This document shows positions 7,831 to 17,119 of a DNA stretch of 64,000 nt, one piece after another. The stretch's first letter is position 1; each line of letters starts with the position of its first letter. The position numbers were made by a program, and so were the translations under genes. The notes under the pieces were generated by a model that did no database searches, had not been told where the DNA came from, and saw nothing but the letters and a program-made list of their open reading frames with translations. The DNA is from Pseudomonadota bacterium (lineage in GTDB: Bacteria > Bdellovibrionota > UBA1018), in the NCBI GenBank assembly GCA_027485695.1, contig JAIXQO010000004.1, forward strand, positions 1 through 64,000, read 5' to 3'.

Positions 7831-8601
7831 ATGTTTTCTCGTACGTCTTTTGCGCTCTGTTTTCTGGCCTCCATCGGTTTCCTAAGCAACGCGCAAGCAA
7901 ATAACTGCTACGTGCTTCCGGATACGCTTCAGGTCTATGAATGCCTGCAAAAACAAGATGTTCGTGTCGAACAAATGCTGAACGCCACTTACAACTCGCT
8001 TCTGACTCGAATGCGCGCAGAGTCCGAGACTCGCGCCAACGCGTTACGAGACTACGAGCGCGCCTGGATCAAAACTCGCGATCTCAAGTGTAAATACGCC
8101 CTCTCTTCTTCCGACGGCGGCGAGCAACAGGGACTCGGCGAAATCCAATGCCGTATCAACGAATCGTTCAAACAACAAATCGAGCTAGAGCAGATCTCCA
8201 CCGCGGAAACTCGTGGCGTATTTCTGTTTGAGCTGGAAAACGCTGAAAATCGAATTGAAATTCGTCAGAATGCGAATCTCACCACGCTCAAAAATCCTTT
8301 TCACGTGGCAGTTCACAATGCCGAATTCTCTCGCGGCATGCTGGAAGCGAACAATTTGCCTGAAGTAAAAAATAATCAGCTTCGGATCAAATCGCTGAAG
8401 ACTGTGACCGACAACGATACACTCTGTAAAACCGCTAGCGTATTTTTGGTGGAGCTTGGCTACTATGCAGCGCCGGCGTCGAAGATCGTGAAGATCTACG
8501 TTCGTTCGGACGTGAACCACGCCAAGCGACGTATCGTTCGGATCCATTCAGCGATCCAAACTGATCTCGAGAAACCGTTTGATACCGCTCTCTGCCCTTA
8601 A
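7831..8601 (+). CDS. exported protein with LprI-like (DUF1311) domain
   Basis: A Sec signal peptide (MFSRTSFALCFLASIGFL, cleavage near AQA-NNC) is followed by a DUF1311/lysozyme-inhibitor LprI N-terminal-like domain at about residues 25-110. The marks are CYVLP...VYECLQKQ, the LNATYNSLL helix, LRDYERAWIKTRDLKC and a later cysteine in EIQCRIN. The following 140 residues form an extra, unrecognised beta-rich domain with one cysteine pair. LprI-type proteins inhibit lysozyme in some bacteria, but most DUF1311 proteins have no known role, so I call it by domain only. AGGAAG precedes the ATG. It converges on the Ppx/GppA gene two bases away. Confidence 0.75.
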   Translation: MFSRTSFALCFLASIGFLSNAQANNCYVLPDTLQVYECLQKQDVRVEQMLNATYNSLLTRMRAESETRANALRDYERAWIKTRDLKCKYALSSSDGGEQQGLGEIQCRINESFKQQIELEQISTAETRGVFLFELENAENRIEIRQNANLTTLKNPFHVAVHNAEFSRGMLEANNLPEVKNNQLRIKSLKTVTDNDTLCKTASVFLVELGYYAAPASKIVKIYVRSDVNHAKRRIVRIHSAIQTDLEKPFDTALCP

Positions 8602-8603
8602 AA

Positions 8604-9524
8604 CTAAAGAGAGAACACTCCGTAGCGAAGCCCACGAGTGCTCACAGTGAGCTCCGGATAACCGAATTCCTCTAGGACACGCCACGTGATCAAAGCCCCC
8701 GCAAGGAGGACATCCTCGCGGCCTTTTTCCATACCGACCATGGCAAGACGCTCTTCGCGATTTCGCCATTTTAGACCTTCGACCAACACGTGGAGATCAC
8801 CACGCGTGAGTACGGTTCCATCGATTGCGGCAGCGTCGAATTTCTCGAGCCGTAGGTGCAGCGATGCCAGTGCAACGACGGTACCGGCGACACCAATCAG
8901 TTTTTTTGACTGACGTTCCGGCTGGGAAAAGAAACCACCGGGTTTCTTCTGAGCGGCGAGCATTTCCCCAACGGAGTCCCGGCATTTCCAAAAATCATCG
9001 TCGGAAACCGGGATTTGTTTCAAATAGCGTTCAGTGAATCGAACACTTCCCATCTGAAGGCTCACGCCGCCCTGATGATCCTGAAACTCCGTGCTACCAC
9101 CACCGATATCAAAAACGATCGTCGATTCCGGTGCGAACCCCGGGAGAAGGCCACCCAGGAAACTGGCATGGGCTTCTTCTTGGCCCGTGAGTGTGCGGAA
9201 ACGAAAACCTAGTTCGGACTCCACTTGCGCGAAGAACGTAGAACCATTCTTGGCGTCACGAGCAGTGGCCGTACCAATCGCGATGACCTGGTCCGTGGGG
9301 ATTCCGTATTTCGCGAGTTCATCTCGGTAAGTTCTCAAACAAGCGAGTGTGCGCTCGCAAGCTTCTAACTGAAGCTCTCCGGTTTGATCGACTTTTTGAC
9401 CGAGGCGAACCATGGTCGAGCGATCAAAAACCGTCTTCCACCCACCTGCTCCCTCGCGAGCCTGAATGAGTAAAAGACAAGTATTGGTTCCGAGATCAAT
9501 CGAAGCACGAAAAACCAGGTTCAC
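8604..9524 (-). CDS. Ppx/GppA-family exopolyphosphatase / pppGpp phosphatase
   Basis: The 306-residue protein carries the ASKHA phosphatase fold: ASIDLGTNTCLLLI near the N terminus (phosphate 1), the ATARDAKNG block, IVFDIGGGSTEF (phosphate 2) and the VAGTVVALASL adenosine-like block. It hydrolyses the terminal phosphate of polyphosphate and/or pppGpp, linking it to the stringent response. It is the short two-domain form, without the HD-like C-terminal extension of E. coli Ppx. The GTG start overlaps the AsmA stop as GTGA, with AAGGG about nine bases ahead. Confidence 0.92.
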   Translation of the reverse strand: MNLVFRASIDLGTNTCLLLIQAREGAGGWKTVFDRSTMVRLGQKVDQTGELQLEACERTLACLRTYRDELAKYGIPTDQVIAIGTATARDAKNGSTFFAQVESELGFRFRTLTGQEEAHASFLGGLLPGFAPESTIVFDIGGGSTEFQDHQGGVSLQMGSVRFTERYLKQIPVSDDDFWKCRDSVGEMLAAQKKPGGFFSQPERQSKKLIGVAGTVVALASLHLRLEKFDAAAIDGTVLTRGDLHVLVEGLKWRNREERLAMVGMEKGREDVLLAGALITWRVLEEFGYPELTVSTRGLRYGVFSL

Positions 9525-11893
9525 TTGAAGAGCCCTTTCAAGAGCTTCTTGCCGGCTTCTTGGAGTTTCTCTTTGCCTTTTTCTTTGACGACTTCGATGG
9601 CGCCGCCTTTCATGTTTCCGGCTGCCACTTTAATGAAGTGCTCAGGAACCTTGCCGTAGCTGGCACATGGACTCGTATACTTACAGCCGACGGAAACCGG
9701 CATCGTGACTGGTTGGCCTTTTTCGGCGAGCAGTCCTTCGACCTTTTTGCCGGCGAGCTCGATCGAGACATCTTTGGCCTTAGTGAGGTTGTACGTATCG
9801 ATGAGTTCCCATTCGGCCTTGAGTTCTTGATCGACGAGCCCCACTTGGGTAGAGCCCTTGAGATCGATTCCTTGGTTGAGCGCTGCTTTGGCAACGAAGT
9901 TCGGGGCATTGAAGCGTCCCTGGGTCAGTGTGAAGTCAGATGTAATCGCTTCGTACTTGCTCCCACGACCGCTGAGCGGTTTCAGGGTTTTGTCTTTGAG
10001 TGCCGGGATTTTTTCGGCGACCTTATCGATCGACTTGTTCACGGCGTCGACTGCCATTTTACCGATATCGATCGATTGGAAATCAGCATTCTCGACCCGC
10101 ATCGTTCCCTTGGCATTCAAATTTACTTTGGCAGGAGCTGGATTGAAACTCGCGCCGTTTCCGTCCATTTTGAACGTTAGTTTTCCGACCACGGTATTCT
10201 TGAAAATCTCCATCTGTGAGGACATCGCTTTTTGAATATCGAGCCCAGCCACGCCCATATTGAAAGAATAGGTCGGCGCTTTGGGCTTCATGTTCATCGT
10301 CGCCTTGGTCTGAAGCGATCCATCCCAGAGTTTCATCTGGAATGAATCGATCGTCGCGATCAAATCTTTGAGACCAGCACGGAGTGCAATGTCCGACATC
10401 TTGATGTCGTAGACCTTGAGTTGCTTCAGGTCCGCTTTCAAATTGAAAACGGTGTTCTTAGCGATTGCATTCGCACGAAGTGGATCGAGCATCGCATCTA
10501 AGTCTTCGGATTTCGTTTTAGCACCCGTGGCCGCTTTACCGCCTTCGCCTCCACCCGCTTGAGCAGGTGCGGACGCAGCGGTCTCAGTTTTTTTCTCCAG
10601 CGGCGGCAGTTTCAGGAGTTGATCGAAATCCAAACCGTTCGACGTCACTTTCATTTCGCCGCGAGGCGCTTGGAAGGAAACGAGCGAACCTTCGATCTTG
10701 AGATCGTTGCTCGGGGCCGTGAGACTCGCGAAAAAACGATCGATCTGGTCGGTGGAAACTTTTAAGCCCAGATTGAAGGTGGGTTCTTGTTTCAAGTATT
10801 CGCTCTTCATCTTGAGATCTTTGACGTCGAGATCGGCGCGGTACTGGATCTTGGAAGTCGGGCCAAACACTTCGGCCGCAAATCCAGCCTCGCCGCTGAG
10901 TTGGAATTCCTTGAGCGCTGGAATGAGTTCATTCCAAGGTTTCAGATCCACGCGGTTGGACTTCAGCGAGAGCTGAGTCACAGGTCCCGTCGCCTCGTTC
11001 TTAAGCTCTGTTACGCGACCACTCGTTTTGACCTCGAGATTGAAGAATTTTACGTCCGCATTCTGGACGATCACGGAGTCCGGCGTCATCTCGATTGAGG
11101 CATCTAGAGTTGCGCTCATGCCTTTTTTCTTGAAGAAAGCGGTACCGGCCTGAAGCTCGAGATCCGTGAAATCGCCTTTGGCTGAGATGGTGGCTTTTTT
11201 CCACTCCGAACCGGCCATCTCCGGTTTTGCGCGAGCGGAGATCTTGAAAGGACCTTCAACTCGGAATGCCTTGTCGGCGGCGCTCTTGAGTTGGCCAGAA
11301 ATCTCCATCTCGGTTTCGCGCGAAAGGGAGAGATCACGCACAACAATATTCAGTTGGTCGAGCTGTGCGTCCGTTTTCGTCATCTCGTCGCGATAAACGA
11401 ATTTCGAATTCTGGATATCGATACCGAGGCGCGCTTTTGAAACGAAACCGGGAAGTTCGCCTTTCTGATCGTTGCTTGCGCCCGGTGCACCCGCCGCGCT
11501 CGCTCCCGCCGGTTGCTCTTTCATCAGAGTCAGGACGTTCATCTTGCCTTGAGCGTCCTTGACGACGAGAAGATCGGGCTGCTCCATGACAAAGGTCAGC
11601 AGCGGCGCCCCACCGAAGATAGAAGTCCAAGGTATTTGGAAGTGTGCATTTTTGACCGAGACGACCTGACGCGTTTTTGCGTCCGTCAGTTCCAGTCCGT
11701 CTACGTTCACTTTGATGGTGCCCCAAACCGAGAGCGAAAGCTTGCCGAGGGCGAGCTTGCCGTTCAGTTTCTCATTCGCCACTTCGACGATTTTAGGGCG
11801 GTACTGATCGACATCCACGAAAAGCGGGATCGCGACGATAGCGCCGATCAAAATCACGATGAACGAAACGATACCAATCCAAACCTTTTTCAT
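9521..11893 (-). CDS. AsmA-family envelope protein
   Basis: A single N-terminal membrane anchor (WIGIVSFIVILIGAIVAIPL) is followed by a long periplasmic beta-rich body of about 770 residues, typical of AsmA/TamB/YhdP-type bridge proteins that move or handle lipid between the membranes. The DQYRPKI...NEKLNGKLALGKLSLSVWG segment just after the anchor matches the AsmA N-terminal signature, and the C-terminal part (GSKYEAITSDFTLTQGRF, NLKGSTQVGL-like) matches the AsmA C-terminal domain. A low-complexity Ala/Gly/Lys linker lies near residues 435-465. AAGGAG is five bases before the ATG. It is downstream of gatB (40 bases) and coupled to the Ppx/GppA gene. Confidence 0.85.
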   Translation of the reverse strand: MKKVWIGIVSFIVILIGAIVAIPLFVDVDQYRPKIVEVANEKLNGKLALGKLSLSVWGTIKVNVDGLELTDAKTRQVVSVKNAHFQIPWTSIFGGAPLLTFVMEQPDLLVVKDAQGKMNVLTLMKEQPAGASAAGAPGASNDQKGELPGFVSKARLGIDIQNSKFVYRDEMTKTDAQLDQLNIVVRDLSLSRETEMEISGQLKSAADKAFRVEGPFKISARAKPEMAGSEWKKATISAKGDFTDLELQAGTAFFKKKGMSATLDASIEMTPDSVIVQNADVKFFNLEVKTSGRVTELKNEATGPVTQLSLKSNRVDLKPWNELIPALKEFQLSGEAGFAAEVFGPTSKIQYRADLDVKDLKMKSEYLKQEPTFNLGLKVSTDQIDRFFASLTAPSNDLKIEGSLVSFQAPRGEMKVTSNGLDFDQLLKLPPLEKKTETAASAPAQAGGGEGGKAATGAKTKSEDLDAMLDPLRANAIAKNTVFNLKADLKQLKVYDIKMSDIALRAGLKDLIATIDSFQMKLWDGSLQTKATMNMKPKAPTYSFNMGVAGLDIQKAMSSQMEIFKNTVVGKLTFKMDGNGASFNPAPAKVNLNAKGTMRVENADFQSIDIGKMAVDAVNKSIDKVAEKIPALKDKTLKPLSGRGSKYEAITSDFTLTQGRFNAPNFVAKAALNQGIDLKGSTQVGLVDQELKAEWELIDTYNLTKAKDVSIELAGKKVEGLLAEKGQPVTMPVSVGCKYTSPCASYGKVPEHFIKVAAGNMKGGAIEVVKEKGKEKLQEAGKKLLKGLFK

Positions 11894-11933
11894 ACCTACT
11901 CCTTAGGGTGAGCGGTTGAACTACTATTAAGTG

Positions 11934-13415
11934 CTAAGAGAGTCTTTTCTTGATGAGTTCTTGAAGGAGTCCAGGGTTCGCCTTGCCTCCGGTTTTCTTC
12001 ATCGTTTGACCAACGAAGAATCCGAGGAGCTTGTCCTTACCTGATTTCATCTCGGCGAACTGACCGGCGTTCTCTGCGATGACCGCATCGATCGCGGCCT
12101 CGAGAGCGCCGGTATCACTGACCTGCTTGAGGCCGTGTTTTTCGATGATCGACTCGATCGTACCTTCGCCATTCCAAGCGGCGAGCAGCGCGGTCTTGGC
12201 ACCTGTCGAAGAAACGAGGCTCGAGGTGATCGCGTGAACGAGATCCGCCAAGTGCACGGCCGTGAGCTTGGATTCGGAAACATCTTTCTCTTCTTCTTTT
12301 GAAAGGCGACTGATCTCGCCCGTGAGCAAATTCGTTGCCGATTTTGCTGCCGTCTTGGCGTCGATGCCTTTTTTGCTAGTGAGAGCGAGCGTATCTTCGA
12401 GCAATTTCGCGAGCGAACCGGTCGAGGTAACGACACCGGCATCGTAAGCGCTCAAACCCAGTTCAGATACAAAACGCGCGCGTTTCTGTGCCGGGAGTTC
12501 CGGCAACGTCTCACGGATTTTCTCGATCCAGTTCTTGTCGAGCTTCACCGGGATCAGGTCAGGTTCCGGGAAATAACGGTAATCATGGGCTTCTTCTTTG
12601 GAGCGCATGGAGAACGTCTTGTTCTGAGCGGAGTCATAGAGACGCGTTTCTTGAACAACTTTGCCGCCCGACTTCACGAGCGCAATCTGACGGCTGATTT
12701 CGTATTCGATCGCCTTCTCGACGAAGCGGAACGAGTTCACGTTCTTGATCTCCGCGCGGGTACCGAAGGTCTTAGAGCCCTTGGGCATGACCGAGACGTT
12801 GGCGTCGCAGCGGAAGTTGCCTTCTTGCAGGTTTCCGTCACAAACGCCGATCGTGGTGACGATCGCGTGAACAGCACGCATGTAAGCTCCCGCCTCTTCA
12901 GGGGAGCGCATGTCGGGTTCGCTGACGATCTCGATGAGCGGAACACACGCGCGGTTCAAGTTCACGAGCGAGAAATCATCCATGTGAAGGTTCTTGCCGG
13001 CGTCTTCTTCCATGTGGATGCGTTGAACGCGGACGGTCTTCTTGTCCTTGCCGACATCGATCTCAATCGTTCCGTTTTCACAGATCGGTTTATCGAATTG
13101 GGAAATCTGATAACCTTTTGGCAAGTCTGGGTAGAAATAATTCTTCCGCGAGAAGACGCTGTTCTCGCGAATCTGACAGCCCATCGCGAGCCCTGCCTTG
13201 GTCGCATACTCGAGCACGCGAGCATTCAATTTCGGAAGCGTGCCTGGATGACCGGCGCAAACCGGGCAGGTGTTCCAGTTAGAGTCCACCTCAGAAACGT
13301 TCTTGCCCTCTGGCGCCTTGGCCGGGCAACCGCAGAAAATTTTGGTTTCGGTCGCTAGCTGTGCGTGAATTTCAAGACCGATGACGACTTCGAATTCCGG
13401 ATCCCAAGTTGCCAT
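11934..13415 (-). CDS. gatB: aspartyl/glutamyl-tRNA amidotransferase subunit B
   Basis: GatB (493 residues, normal length) phosphorylates and then amidates Glu-tRNA(Gln) or Asp-tRNA(Asn) with ammonia from GatA. Seen are the EVVIGLEIHAQL start, the zinc cysteines of IFCGCPAKAP and NTCPVCAGHPG, YFYPDLPKGYQISQ, and the C-terminal YqeY-like tail with GFFVGQTMKKTGGKANP. It is the third gene of gatC-gatA-gatB, with two bases between the gatA stop and its own start region and AAGG upstream. The complex implies that the cell uses the indirect route for Gln- and/or Asn-tRNA. Confidence 0.98.
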   Translation of the reverse strand: MATWDPEFEVVIGLEIHAQLATETKIFCGCPAKAPEGKNVSEVDSNWNTCPVCAGHPGTLPKLNARVLEYATKAGLAMGCQIRENSVFSRKNYFYPDLPKGYQISQFDKPICENGTIEIDVGKDKKTVRVQRIHMEEDAGKNLHMDDFSLVNLNRACVPLIEIVSEPDMRSPEEAGAYMRAVHAIVTTIGVCDGNLQEGNFRCDANVSVMPKGSKTFGTRAEIKNVNSFRFVEKAIEYEISRQIALVKSGGKVVQETRLYDSAQNKTFSMRSKEEAHDYRYFPEPDLIPVKLDKNWIEKIRETLPELPAQKRARFVSELGLSAYDAGVVTSTGSLAKLLEDTLALTSKKGIDAKTAAKSATNLLTGEISRLSKEEEKDVSESKLTAVHLADLVHAITSSLVSSTGAKTALLAAWNGEGTIESIIEKHGLKQVSDTGALEAAIDAVIAENAGQFAEMKSGKDKLLGFFVGQTMKKTGGKANPGLLQELIKKRLS

Positions 13416-13417
13416 GA

Positions 13418-14869
13418 TTATGCCCTTCCTTTTTCGAATGCGTGAGCGAGGCTCAAGAGTCCGCCGTCAGAGAACGCAGGTCCTAGAAGCTGAAGGCCGA
13501 TCGGAAGATCGTGGTCGCCTTTGCCGCAAGGAACGCTGATGCCCGGGAGCCCCGAAAGGTTCGCCGGAATCGTGAGGATATCGTTCAAGTACATCTTGAG
13601 CGGATCCATGGTTTGATCTTTTTGTTTGAATGCTGTCGTCGGAGAAACCGGCGCCGCGATGAAGTCGCAGTGCTTGAAAGCCTCGTTGAAATCATGGGTG
13701 ATCAGGCGGCGCACTTGGCAGGCCTTGCGGAAGTAAGCGTCGTAGTAACCGCTCGAGAGTGCGAAGGTTCCCAGGATGATCCGTCGTTTGACCTCAGGGC
13801 CGAACTGCGCGCGGACTTTTTTGTAAAAGTCGGCCAAGTCCTTGGCGTCCTTGAGAGACGCCGGGCGAACTCCAAAACGAACGCCATCAAATCGCGAAAG
13901 ATTCGAGGACGCCTCGCTAACGGCCACGATGTAATACACCGAGACCGAGTACTGAGTATGAGGCAGAGACACGTCGACGAGTTTCGCGCCTTTTTTCTCA
14001 AAGAACTTGAGCGATTCGCGAACACGGTTCGCTACGTCGTCGGCGATTCCGTCCACCCAGTATTCCTTGGGTACGCCGATGCGAAGGTTCTTCCAGTCAG
14101 GTTCTTTTGCGGCGATTTGTGAGAATTTCTCGAGAGTGCGCTCACTGGAAGTAGAATCGAGCGGATCGTAACCACCCATCACCTCGAGAAGCGTCGCGGA
14201 GTCGGCGACCGATTTTGTCATGGGCCCGATTTGGTCGAGCGATGAAGCGAAGGCGACCAGACCGTAACGAGAGACCGTACCGTAAGTCGGTTTCATGCCG
14301 ACAATTCCAGAGTAGTGCGCCGGCTGACGAATCGATCCGCCTGTATCGGTACCGAGGGCTGCGGCGCAAAGATCCGCTCCCACTGCTGCAGCCGAACCAC
14401 CGGATGAGCCACCCGGGACATAACCGGGATGCGTTGGGTGGTCGACCGGCCCGTAAGCGGAGTTTTCATTCGAACCGCCCATGGCGAATTCGTCCATGTT
14501 CAGTTTGCCAATGGAAATCGCGCCGGCTTTTTCCAGGCGCTCGACCGCAGTCGCCGTGTACGGCGGAATGTAGTTGTCGAGCAGTTTCGATGCGCAAGTC
14601 GTACGAACGCCGTCCATCGTGAGCACGTCTTTGATACCGAGCGGAATCCCGAGCAAAGGCATTTCAGCGCGAGGGACTTTGCCTTTGGCGGCGATGATGG
14701 CGTCTGCCGAGGCTGCTTGCTTCAGCGCGCGATCCTTTAAGACGGTCAAGAATGCGTTGTGCTTGGATGCTTCGATCTTGGCGAGGTATTCCTTCGTCAA
14801 TTCGGTCGCGGAGATTTTTTTCGCGTCGAAGGCATCGTGGATACTGGAGAAATTTTGAAAGTGGCTCAT
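13418..14869 (-). CDS. gatA: aspartyl/glutamyl-tRNA amidotransferase subunit A
   Basis: GatA is the amidase that frees ammonia from glutamine for GatB. The 483-residue protein has the amidase-signature triad: K80 in GIPLGIKDVLT, cis-Ser S155 in VPGGSSGGSAAAVG and nucleophile S179 in GTDTGGSIRQPA. The MDEFAMGGSNENSAYGP block is specific to GatA rather than general amidases. It lies between gatC and gatB on the minus strand. Its ribosome binding site is weak, so coupling to gatC, 24 bases upstream, is likely. Confidence 0.98.
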   Translation of the reverse strand: MSHFQNFSSIHDAFDAKKISATELTKEYLAKIEASKHNAFLTVLKDRALKQAASADAIIAAKGKVPRAEMPLLGIPLGIKDVLTMDGVRTTCASKLLDNYIPPYTATAVERLEKAGAISIGKLNMDEFAMGGSNENSAYGPVDHPTHPGYVPGGSSGGSAAAVGADLCAAALGTDTGGSIRQPAHYSGIVGMKPTYGTVSRYGLVAFASSLDQIGPMTKSVADSATLLEVMGGYDPLDSTSSERTLEKFSQIAAKEPDWKNLRIGVPKEYWVDGIADDVANRVRESLKFFEKKGAKLVDVSLPHTQYSVSVYYIVAVSEASSNLSRFDGVRFGVRPASLKDAKDLADFYKKVRAQFGPEVKRRIILGTFALSSGYYDAYFRKACQVRRLITHDFNEAFKHCDFIAAPVSPTTAFKQKDQTMDPLKMYLNDILTIPANLSGLPGISVPCGKGDHDLPIGLQLLGPAFSDGGLLSLAHAFEKGRA

Positions 14870-14893
14870 GGTGTATTTGCTCGAGTCTTCTTT

Positions 14894-15190
14894 TTAGAGA
14901 ATCGGTGGGACTTTGAATCCGTCGTAAAGGACCTCGGGCGCGTGCTCCAGGACCTTGGGCTTGCCCTTAGAGTCGAGCGAGCGCGGAACGACCACGTCTT
15001 CGCGAAGTGGGGTCGACATTTCAAAGGGTTGGTACTGAGGCTCGATGCCATCCGTGTTCACGGCCGTGAGCTGTTCGATGTAACCCAGCGTTTTTTGCAT
15101 CTGAGCGGAGAACGTCGTGACCTCTTGATCGGTCAGTTCTAGTCGCGCGAGATCGGCGACTTTGCGGGTGAGTTCTTCGGTAACTAACAT
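14894..15190 (-). CDS. gatC: aspartyl/glutamyl-tRNA amidotransferase subunit C
   Basis: GatC (98 residues) wraps and stabilises the GatA-GatB pair. It has the family pattern: EELTRKVADLARLELTDQE near the N terminus, QKTLGYIEQLTAVNTDGIEP in the middle, LREDVV, and a C-terminal end reading ...DGFKVPPIL. AAGGAG sits about eight bases before the ATG. It is the first gene of the gatCAB-AsmA-Ppx/GppA run. Confidence 0.95.
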   Translation of the reverse strand: MLVTEELTRKVADLARLELTDQEVTTFSAQMQKTLGYIEQLTAVNTDGIEPQYQPFEMSTPLREDVVVPRSLDSKGKPKVLEHAPEVLYDGFKVPPIL

Positions 15191-15495
15191 GTGACGGCTC
15201 CTTGAAAAGTGAGGTCACAGTGTAGGCAGAACGGGTAAAAATCTCAATAAAGATGAGGCATTTGGTCGACTCTGAATGCAAAAAGACGAGTACTGACGTA
15301 TTGCGTAATACCAAGAGCGCACCAACCTAAGTCGCGTGGTCGCGAGTCCGCAATTTTGTTTGTTTCAATTCCACAAGATTGAATTTTTTAAATAGCCGGA
15401 AATGAGTTCAACCCATCTGAGGAACTGCATTTCCTATCGCGGGACATCTTCTCGACCGGGTAAAAAGAGCTGTGAAAAATCACCAGGAGTACCCC
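15191..15495. other. divergent intergenic region, 305 bases
   Basis: This gap holds the promoters of gatC (minus) and the exported-protein gene (plus), but I cannot pick convincing -35/-10 boxes. A small hairpin, TTCAAT/ATTGAA around 15370-15387, is followed by six T and could act as a weak terminator or attenuator on the plus strand. No gene is visible. Confidence 0.4.
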
Positions 15496-16062
15496 ATGAA
15501 AAAAACCCTACAGACCCTACTGAGTGCGATGCTCACCGCTTTCGTTACTTTGTCCGCAAATGCCGCCGACTTCAGACCACAAGCCAACATGACCAATATC
15601 GAATTAGATTCCGCAAAGAGACGCCTATATGGACTCCTCAATGGAATTAAAAATAAAGCGAGCTTAGATGTTCTCAGTACTAGTGCGACCAAGGTGATCC
15701 CGGCTACGCGTGATGAACGCCCTGAAAGCTTCGTTTCTCAGTACAACTGCAAGTACTCGGGCCTCTGGTGCACCGACGGCGAGAGCACCGATCGAATCAA
15801 TCACGTAAATGCACAAGAATTGATATCGTTAGTGGTCAACAACAAATACGGTGTCGACGTTTCGAACCTCGACCAGGATCAACAGCCTTCGGCACGCACT
15901 CTCCAAACGTTAGCCGAAGTTTTTCAATCGCTCATGGGCAAAAACTACGAGTTTTTCGAGGCCATTCACTCCAACGAGAACGGTACTTGGAACATCGTAA
16001 ACGTATACGATCCTGCCAACCAAGAAATCCTTAGTATTCAGTTTGGACTCAAAGGAACCTAA
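15496..16062 (+). CDS. exported hypothetical protein, 188 aa
   Basis: Function unknown. The start is taken at the ATG at 15496 with CAGGAG five to six bases upstream; the frame extends eight codons further but without a site. A Sec signal peptide (MKKTLQTLLSAMLTAFVTL, cleavage near ANA-ADF) is clear. The mature part has a cysteine pair in YNCKYSGLWCTDG and an alpha/beta composition. A terminator follows directly, so it is monocistronic. Confidence 0.7.
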   Translation: MKKTLQTLLSAMLTAFVTLSANAADFRPQANMTNIELDSAKRRLYGLLNGIKNKASLDVLSTSATKVIPATRDERPESFVSQYNCKYSGLWCTDGESTDRINHVNAQELISLVVNNKYGVDVSNLDQDQQPSARTLQTLAEVFQSLMGKNYEFFEAIHSNENGTWNIVNVYDPANQEILSIQFGLKGT

Positions 16063-16089
16063 CTAAACACACCCTTACAATCCCGAAGA

Positions 16090-16134
16090 GAGAGAGGCTA
16101 CCTAGACTACAATCTGGGTGGCCTCTCTCATTTT
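16090..16134 (+). terminator. rho-independent terminator
   Basis: A 13-bp stem (GAGAGAGGCTACC with GGTGGCCTCTCTC, one wobble) has a 14-base loop and is followed by TTTT. It lies between the exported-protein gene and the TIGR02147 regulator, almost touching the proposed start of the latter. Confidence 0.8.
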
Positions 16135-16137
16135 GTA

Positions 16138-17106
16138 TTGATCGAGATTTTCCGAACGCTCGAGAAACAACTCATCAGTGATTCGTTTGGTGATCACAAC
16201 ATCACACCTGTGGCATCACTCTGCCACACTCTGTATACAGAATTATTGCAATGCGTTATTGATCGACCTATTGTTCCGTTCGTGAACAACAGTGCTCCTT
16301 ACCACATTCAAGTGATTCGCGAGAATCTCAGCCGTCGCCAGCGTACAAATCGGCACTATTCATTGCGCGCGTTTGCCAGAGATATGGGCCTAGAGCCTTC
16401 GACCTTGAGCCAAGTCTTAAAAGGCGGCAGACCACTCCCCATCAAGAATTGTGGCTCCGTAGCAGATAGACTCCGCCTCTCTCCCATTGAGAGAGAAAGA
16501 TTCATGGAAAGCGCGATTCGAAAACGCGCGCTACTCGATCAAATTTCCCTCCAAGAAAGAAATGCGCAAGACCGATACATCATCGACGAATCCTATTACC
16601 GAGTCATCGCGGAATGGGAGCATTTCGCGGTACTGACTTGGTTGGACGATCCTCAACTCATTTTGACAGTAGAAAAGGCGATCCCAGCGATCGCCCAGAA
16701 ATTTGCCATTACTGAAACGCGCGCCGAAGTCGTCCTGCAAAACTTGCTCAATAGCCAGCTCATCGAAGTTCAAGACCATCGATACACCAAAGTTCATGAC
16801 TCCGTTCATACGACCGACTTGACCTCGAGCCCTGCGCTCCGAGCATCCCATCTCGAAACGTTGGACCTGGGAAAAGTAAAACTCGATCAAGTACCACTTG
16901 AGGCCCGTGATTTCACATCTCTGAATTTCGCGTTCGACCCGGAACAAATGCCGGAATTGATCGCCATCATTCGCGAGTTCCGCCAAAAAGTCAGCGCATT
17001 AGCGCAAACCGGAAAAAAACCGGGAGATGTCTACCAGTTGGCCATCCAGGCGTATCCGCTATCAACCATTCAAGTACCCCGAAAAAACGATAAATCCAGG
17101 AAATAA
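16138..17106 (+). CDS. TIGR02147-family regulator
   Basis: The protein fits the TIGR02147 family, which is abundant in Bdellovibrio-like bacteria: a helix-turn-helix-like segment (YSLRAFARDMGLEPSTLSQVLKGGRPLP, about residues 74-101), a Lys/Arg-rich linker and a C-terminal effector-type region with YYRVIAEWEHFAVL and the LNFAFDPEQMPELIAIIREFRQKV end. The usual partner is an exported or lipoprotein gene, as found here 13 bases downstream. The start is uncertain: the TTG at 16138 abuts the upstream terminator and lacks a ribosome binding site; a GTG at 16282 would still leave the DNA-binding part intact. It is probably a transcription regulator, but the target is unknown. Confidence 0.8.
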   Translation: MIEIFRTLEKQLISDSFGDHNITPVASLCHTLYTELLQCVIDRPIVPFVNNSAPYHIQVIRENLSRRQRTNRHYSLRAFARDMGLEPSTLSQVLKGGRPLPIKNCGSVADRLRLSPIERERFMESAIRKRALLDQISLQERNAQDRYIIDESYYRVIAEWEHFAVLTWLDDPQLILTVEKAIPAIAQKFAITETRAEVVLQNLLNSQLIEVQDHRYTKVHDSVHTTDLTSSPALRASHLETLDLGKVKLDQVPLEARDFTSLNFAFDPEQMPELIAIIREFRQKVSALAQTGKKPGDVYQLAIQAYPLSTIQVPRKNDKSRK

Positions 17107-17119
17107 AGGAGCAAAGATC

